Below, piece by piece: positions 41,089-64,000 of a stretch of 64,000 bases of DNA; position 1 is the stretch's first letter, and each line of letters begins with the position of its first letter. This stretch comes from Amoebidium appalachense (Eukaryota > Ichthyosporea). The notes beneath the pieces were generated by a model, which had not been told where the DNA came from, did not search any database, and saw nothing but the letters and a program-made list of their open reading frames with translations. Both the position numbers and the translations under genes were made by a program. Where the stretch lies: the NCBI GenBank assembly GCA_963693365.1, contig CAVNZM010000002.1:9610001-9674000 (forward strand), read 5' to 3'.

Positions 41089-42521
41089 ATGTCTCTTTCC
41101 AGCATGCACAGCCTTCCCCTCATGGTGCTTGCAGCGGCCAGTGCGCATGCATGCAGTGATGTCTTGCTCCGCCATCGCGTTTCGTCGTTCGGCCAGGCGG
41201 TTTCAGCTCGCACAATGGACTGGGGGATACCTGACTTTCAAGCTGGAGTCCTTTGGACGCGGCCACGACATATGGGAGGACTTGAAGCCCAAGGGCTGTG
41301 AGGATTGCCCCCTTACCCCCGTATCTGCAAAGTACGGCGCCGTATTTATCAACGCCCTGGACAAAGAAGTCGTCGTGGATGCATGGCATGAACGAAGCAG
41401 GACTCTCCATAGGAACGCTTGCTCACCGCATCGCCAAGTATCCCCTGTACACTCCAGCCGACCCTCGCCCCATCATGCCCGTGTACAGCATGCCTGCCTA
41501 CATTCTTGGCATGTGTGCGGACGTCGACTGTGCGCGCGAGGAGCTTGAACGGTGGCAGGTAGTGGATGCCACGCACCCGGCCCTCAATGTTCTGGGGGGC
41601 TCCTTGAGTCTTCACTGGGTGGTGCACGATGTGAACGGCCGCACTTTGAACGTGGAGTTTGTTCCCAACGACGCAAGCGCCCTTGCACCTGAGTGCTTTG
41701 CTCGTGACGTGAAAACTCGACCCGAAGCCGGAGCACGCATTTGCGTCTATGACAATGAGCCTGCCGTCTTCACCAACAACCCGTTCTGGGAGCAGCAGCT
41801 GCAGCAAGCAAACAGCCGGCTGAACACCACAAACATCTCCGCCGTGGCAGATGCCCCACGCGAGGTGTTGCAGAAGGCACAAACACAAGCGGGCTCCTTC
41901 GAGTCTGCCGACCGCTTTGTGCATCTTGTGGTGCTGCAGGAGACAGCACGCCGGGCAGGCAACCAGTGGCTTAACTGGACGGGCAGTGTCTTCGAGCAGT
42001 CGGCTGCTGGAAAGACTCCCTCCTTCGTCAACCCCGACAGAAATTTGGACGCGGTGGCCGAGGCGCAGCTCATGATTGGGCGGGTAAGTCGTGCCATGGG
42101 TGGCTACGACTTCGACACGTACCGCGGCACCACGTGGTGGACCGTTATTCGCGACCACACCAGCAGAAAGTACTACTACCGCCTGACTGCCCGGCCCAAC
42201 CTCATCGAGATCGACCTTGCGGATTTGGCCCTCCATGACGACGATCGTTCTCGGCCCTCCGTGCCCCTCAACACCGACATGCACCTGCCCTTTGCCCCCA
42301 AGGGCCACTATGCACTTCTTGCTCAGCCCACCCCTGTGGCCGGTGCTGGTGCAGTGGCATCAAACCCATCTACCCTCGAGTGGGTGACCCTCGCACTGCT
42401 TGTGGCCAACCTGGTGGTCGTGTTGCTTGTTGCTGCTGTCGTTGGATGGCAGGCGGTGAAGGGAAGAAAAGGCCTAAGGGCTGACAACGACACCAGTTAT
42501 ATTAGCAGCATTAAAGCCTAG
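41089..42521 (+). pseudogene. Choloylglycine hydrolase-family amidase, membrane-anchored, frame-disrupted
   Basis: The sequence belongs to the linear amide C-N hydrolase (choloylglycine hydrolase/penicillin V acylase) family of Ntn hydrolases, which cleave amide bonds of N-acyl compounds. The first frame gives a signal peptide ending ASAHA, then C22, the expected N-terminal nucleophile, and ARTMDW with the family Arg and Asp. The match then continues in another frame (YLTFKLESFGRG, SAKYGAVFINALDKE) after a +1 shift in the G5 run near 41221-41225. It shifts again by +1 near 41380 into GMNEAGLSIGTLAHR and stays open to the stop. VFTNNPFWEQQ matches the conserved substrate-pocket segment. The C-terminus has a membrane span (LALLVANLVVVLLVAAVVGW) and a short basic tail, so the domain would face outward. 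No intron is needed. Either a recent pseudogene or two indel errors; promoter and poly(A) signal look intact. The exact substrate is unknown. Confidence 0.8.
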
Positions 42522-42592
42522 CAAGTATATGGCGCTGTTCCGGATAGTACTGCTACGATAGGCCGGGTGTTTGTATATATGCCTAGGGCCTA

Positions 42593-42598
42593 AATAAA
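42593..42598 (+). terminator. AATAAA poly(A) signal of the amidase gene
   Basis: It lies 72 nt after the stop codon. Confidence 0.55.
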
Positions 42599-42933
42599 CA
42601 ATATATCTCAGTAACCGCTCATAGATATGCGGTGTGAGATAAAGTTTCTAGGTCTACTAGTATTTACTGTTTGCAGTAGGCTACATTCTGTTTAACTTAA
42701 ATTGAGATAATGAGATACTAGTACTGTGATATATTGTCATGTGCATAAGTCATGATTCAATGTTTACTTCAACTATCCACTGTGTACTGTGGTTGCACTG
42801 TTCTTAATTCCACAGGTCCGACAAAACAGCCGAGTAAAAATAAACTTTGAATGGTGATAAAGTTAACGATTGCCTCAGAGTCATTCAAATGTGGACGGTG
42901 TGTGTCACAGTGTGTGTGTGTGGGTGTGCACGG

Positions 42934-42935
<2 letters not shown>

Positions 42936-43003
<68 letters not shown>

Positions 43004-43016
43004 GCGCGTGCCTGTG

Positions 43017-43103
<87 letters not shown>
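42936..43103. repeat. (TG)n arrays
   Basis: Two arrays with a TGCGTGTGCGCG interruption near 42998-43025. Confidence 0.94.
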
Positions 43104-43110
<7 letters not shown>

Positions 43111-43309
43111 TGCGCGCGCGCGTGTGTGTGTGCGCGGACGCACGTGCGCGCATGTTCTTGTGTGTGCACGGGAGCACCTACTCATGTACTTTACAGTAAC
43201 ACAAATTCGGGATCATGTTATACGGGGTTGCCTTAAAAATAAGTCATAGCTTGATTCTGGGTGGTAAATTTCCATACTTCACTGTCAGATAATGCATGCA
43301 CACACATGT

Positions 43310-43371
<62 letters not shown>

Positions 43372-43697
43372 ACACATACAAACACATGCGCGCGCACGTG
43401 CACACACACAAACACACACACTCAAAAAAAGGGTAGAAAAAAGAAAGGGTAGAAAAGAAAAGGAAACCGCACACTAGTTGTGCCATGCCTGTGGTACAGG
43501 CTAGGTCCGTGCAGCATTGGTAGCCATCCTGTGGCTGGTACCCGCCTCAATAACCGTTGAATTATTTGGAAGGTTGGGAGATGGAAAGATCACAACACAC
43601 ACACAAGCACACGGCACGCACAGGCACACATGTGCACACGCGCACGCACGTGCACCAGCATGTGCACACGCACGCGCCCATACAGAGGGTGAGAGGG

Positions 43698-44190
<493 letters not shown>

Positions 44191-44736
44191 GGGGATGGAG
44201 GGGGGAAGGCCCGAGGGGAAGGAAGGGCTGGGGGGGGGTTTCGGAGAGAGACAGCGAAAGAGAGATAGATAGACCGAATGAGAGGTTGGGGGGGGGGGGG
44301 GGGGGGGAGGGGGGGGGGGGGGAAGCACAGAGGCGGAGGTTGGCCGAGCGAGGGAGGGAGGGTGAGGGCGGAAGAGAGAGGGAGGGAGGGGGGTGGGAGG
44401 GTGCGAGGGAGGGTGGGAGGCAGAGAAAAAATGTCACTGATGTATGTGAAAAATCCTCACACTCCATCGTGTATGTACGACCGAGGTGTAACAGCCCGTG
44501 CTGCGATTTCGCCGTTTCGAATTCGGGTATATATGGGGGGCCCTGAGGGAGGGATTCGAGGGAGGGAGGAAGGGAGGGAGGGATGGAGAGAGGGAGGAAG
44601 GGGGGGGGGGGATTGAGGGGGGAGGAAGGGAAGGAGGGATGGAGGGAGGGAGGAAGGGAGGGAGGGATGGATGGAGGGAGGAAGGGAGGCTCCGAGGGAG
44701 GGATGGAGGGAGGGAGGGGGGAAGGGGGGGATATAT

Positions 44737-44770
<34 letters not shown>

Positions 44771-44892
44771 GGAGGAGGAGGAGGGGGGGGGGGGGGGAGG
44801 GGAGGTAGGGAGCGAGAATTGAGGGAGGGAGCCTCGGAGGCTTAGGGGAGGAGGAGATTGCCGTGGAAGGAGAGCTACTGTAGCGGGGGGGC

Positions 44893-44938
<46 letters not shown>

Positions 44939-45293
44939 GACTCAGGAGTCGGACGGAAGCCGTCCGCAGATGACCAAACCCAGCATGAACCAATCATCAA
45001 TGACAGTCACCGAGCCACATTCCTGGGATTCCGCTTTCCCCCCGGACTTTCAAAGTACCTGGTAAGCCACTGCACGGCTTGCATGAAACACAGTACCACA
45101 AATGCTATTCCCATACACTAAATACAACCCTTAAAGATAAATCTGTCTGGGTTGTAATACCTTGTGATGTTCAAATGAGACTTTTGGATTAAATGGCGCT
45201 CAGGTGGCGTGCTAAAGTTACCACCAACTCACCCTCATGATCACTGACTTTCCAAGTCTGGGTGTCTAAGGGGATAAAATCTGTTAACATTGT

Positions 45294-45330
45294 CCAATCA
45301 CCAGCGAGATCAAGTCCCCCGGTAGTATAT
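45294..45330 (+). promoter_or_regulatory. CCAAT and TATA-like boxes of the 45482 gene
   Basis: CCAAT at 45294-45298 and GTATAT at 45325-45330, followed by an A/C-rich leader without an upstream ATG. Confidence 0.5.
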
Positions 45331-45481
45331 GAAGAAAGTGCCGAGGGGCACTCTACACAAAACAAAACCAAAACAAAGAAAACATAACAAACTCTTGCCG
45401 CGACGATACGATTATCCCAGACGTCCCACCACTACCAAACCCAACACACCACCAAAGTAACCGCACTACTTCACATCAACC

Positions 45482-45845
45482 ATGGTCAACCTCTCCCCCA
45501 TCCTTCCCGTGGCCGCCTTTGCTGCGACATTTCTTTTCTGTTGCTATCGGTGCAATCGTCACAGACGTCGACTCGACTGAGCCCGCCCCCGTCACTGCGA
45601 CCCAAGTCACCTGCGGGCAGTGGGTGAACAGGACCATCCGGTGGGGCGACTATGTGTGCGCCGGGCAGAGGGTGAAGACTAATTTGGTGTGTGTGGAGCT
45701 GGCGGCCCAAAACCCTGCGGCCACTGCTAAGGCAGCTGCTGATGCGGTGCAGGTTGAGCCGTGGTGCAGCGAGTTGGTCGCGCTGCCCGTGATTGTAATC
45801 AAACAAAATTTTGTTCTTGCCAGGTTTTTCCAGAAGTCCGTGTAA
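45482..45845 (+). pseudogene. Small secreted Cys-containing protein, frame-disrupted
   Basis: The ATG at 45482 follows an A/C-rich leader. It reads MVNLSPILPVAAFAATFLF, a typical signal peptide, then stops after 33 codons. One base removed from the T-rich stretch near 45530-45540 puts it in the frame SVAIGAIVTDVDSTEPAPV, CGQWVNRTIRWGDYVCAGQR, KTNLVCVELAAQNP and on to a stop at 45843. That frame holds four cysteines and an N-x-T sequon, and would be about 120 aa. A removed 25-nt micro-intron (GTTGC...CACAG) would also restore the frame but is far shorter than other introns here. The CGQW...GDYVC...AAQNP pattern loosely recalls a LysM module, too weakly to call. The function is unknown. Confidence 0.45.

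Positions 45846-64000
<18,155 letters not shown>

Noticed and set aside
44950-45061. Exon reading SHRATFLGFRFPPGLSKYL before GTAAGC
   Set aside because: The donor is good but there is no acceptable acceptor beyond a G run and no partner exon; it is left as part of the intergenic region.
45590-45720. LysM domain in the small secreted protein
   Set aside because: Only a loose GDYVC...AAQNP resemblance; the characteristic first strand and spacing are not convincing.

Overview
The window is eukaryotic nuclear DNA. Its genes have spliceosomal GT-AG introns, some have TATA and CCAAT promoter motifs, and there are AATAAA poly(A) signals. About half the window is simple sequence: mononucleotide G/C runs of 20-60 bases, and (GT)n, (CT)n, (GA)n and (CA)n arrays up to about 230 bp. 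The species cannot be named from the sequence. PAN2, a fungal-type GATA zinc finger and an animal-like BIG ARF-GEF suggest an opisthokont or an intron-rich protist with low-complexity introns. Most long predicted ORFs here are translations of repeats and are not genes.

Layout: (1) 375-1161, minus: the first two exons of PAN2; the gene runs off the left edge. (2) 2943-3580, minus: a weak two-exon candidate gene, head-to-head with (3) 3613-6470, plus: a Pro-rich protein with an SRA1/SEC31-like WNDPP motif. (4) 8581-10747, minus: a secreted GH28 polygalacturonase in two exons. (5) 10.9-25.3 kb: a gene-poor stretch of microsatellites, G/C tracts and short unique islands. (6) 25579-27186, plus: a GATA zinc-finger factor. 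(7) 27.2-35.4 kb: repeats, a 39/41-bp minisatellite and an unidentified 189-codon ORF. (8) 35448-37975, plus: an unrecognised basic Ser-rich protein, followed by (9) a 5'-truncated non-LTR retrotransposon fragment (38505-39595). (10) 41089-42521, plus: a choloylglycine-hydrolase-family amidase with a C-terminal membrane anchor and two +1 frameshifts. (11) 45482-45845, plus: a small secreted Cys-containing protein, also frame-disrupted. (12) 48364-63625, minus: 19 in-phase exons giving the last 898 residues of a BIG1/BIG2-type Sec7 ARF-GEF; its 5' half lies beyond the right edge.

The genes do not form a pathway. PAN2 (deadenylation), BIG (trans-Golgi ARF activation) and GATA (transcription) are cellular functions; the polygalacturonase, the amidase and the small protein are secreted or surface products.

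The most unusual observation is a dispersed repeat found inside introns of two unrelated genes on opposite strands, always in the same orientation relative to the host gene. It ends in a branch-site-like CTAAC/TCAAC followed by a long C tract. In two introns this end is followed by only a C-rich tract and the acceptor AG, and in a third the branch-site/C-tract module is repeated five times. This looks like an element that supplies, or is shaped by, 3' splice-site function (introner-like or SINE-like).
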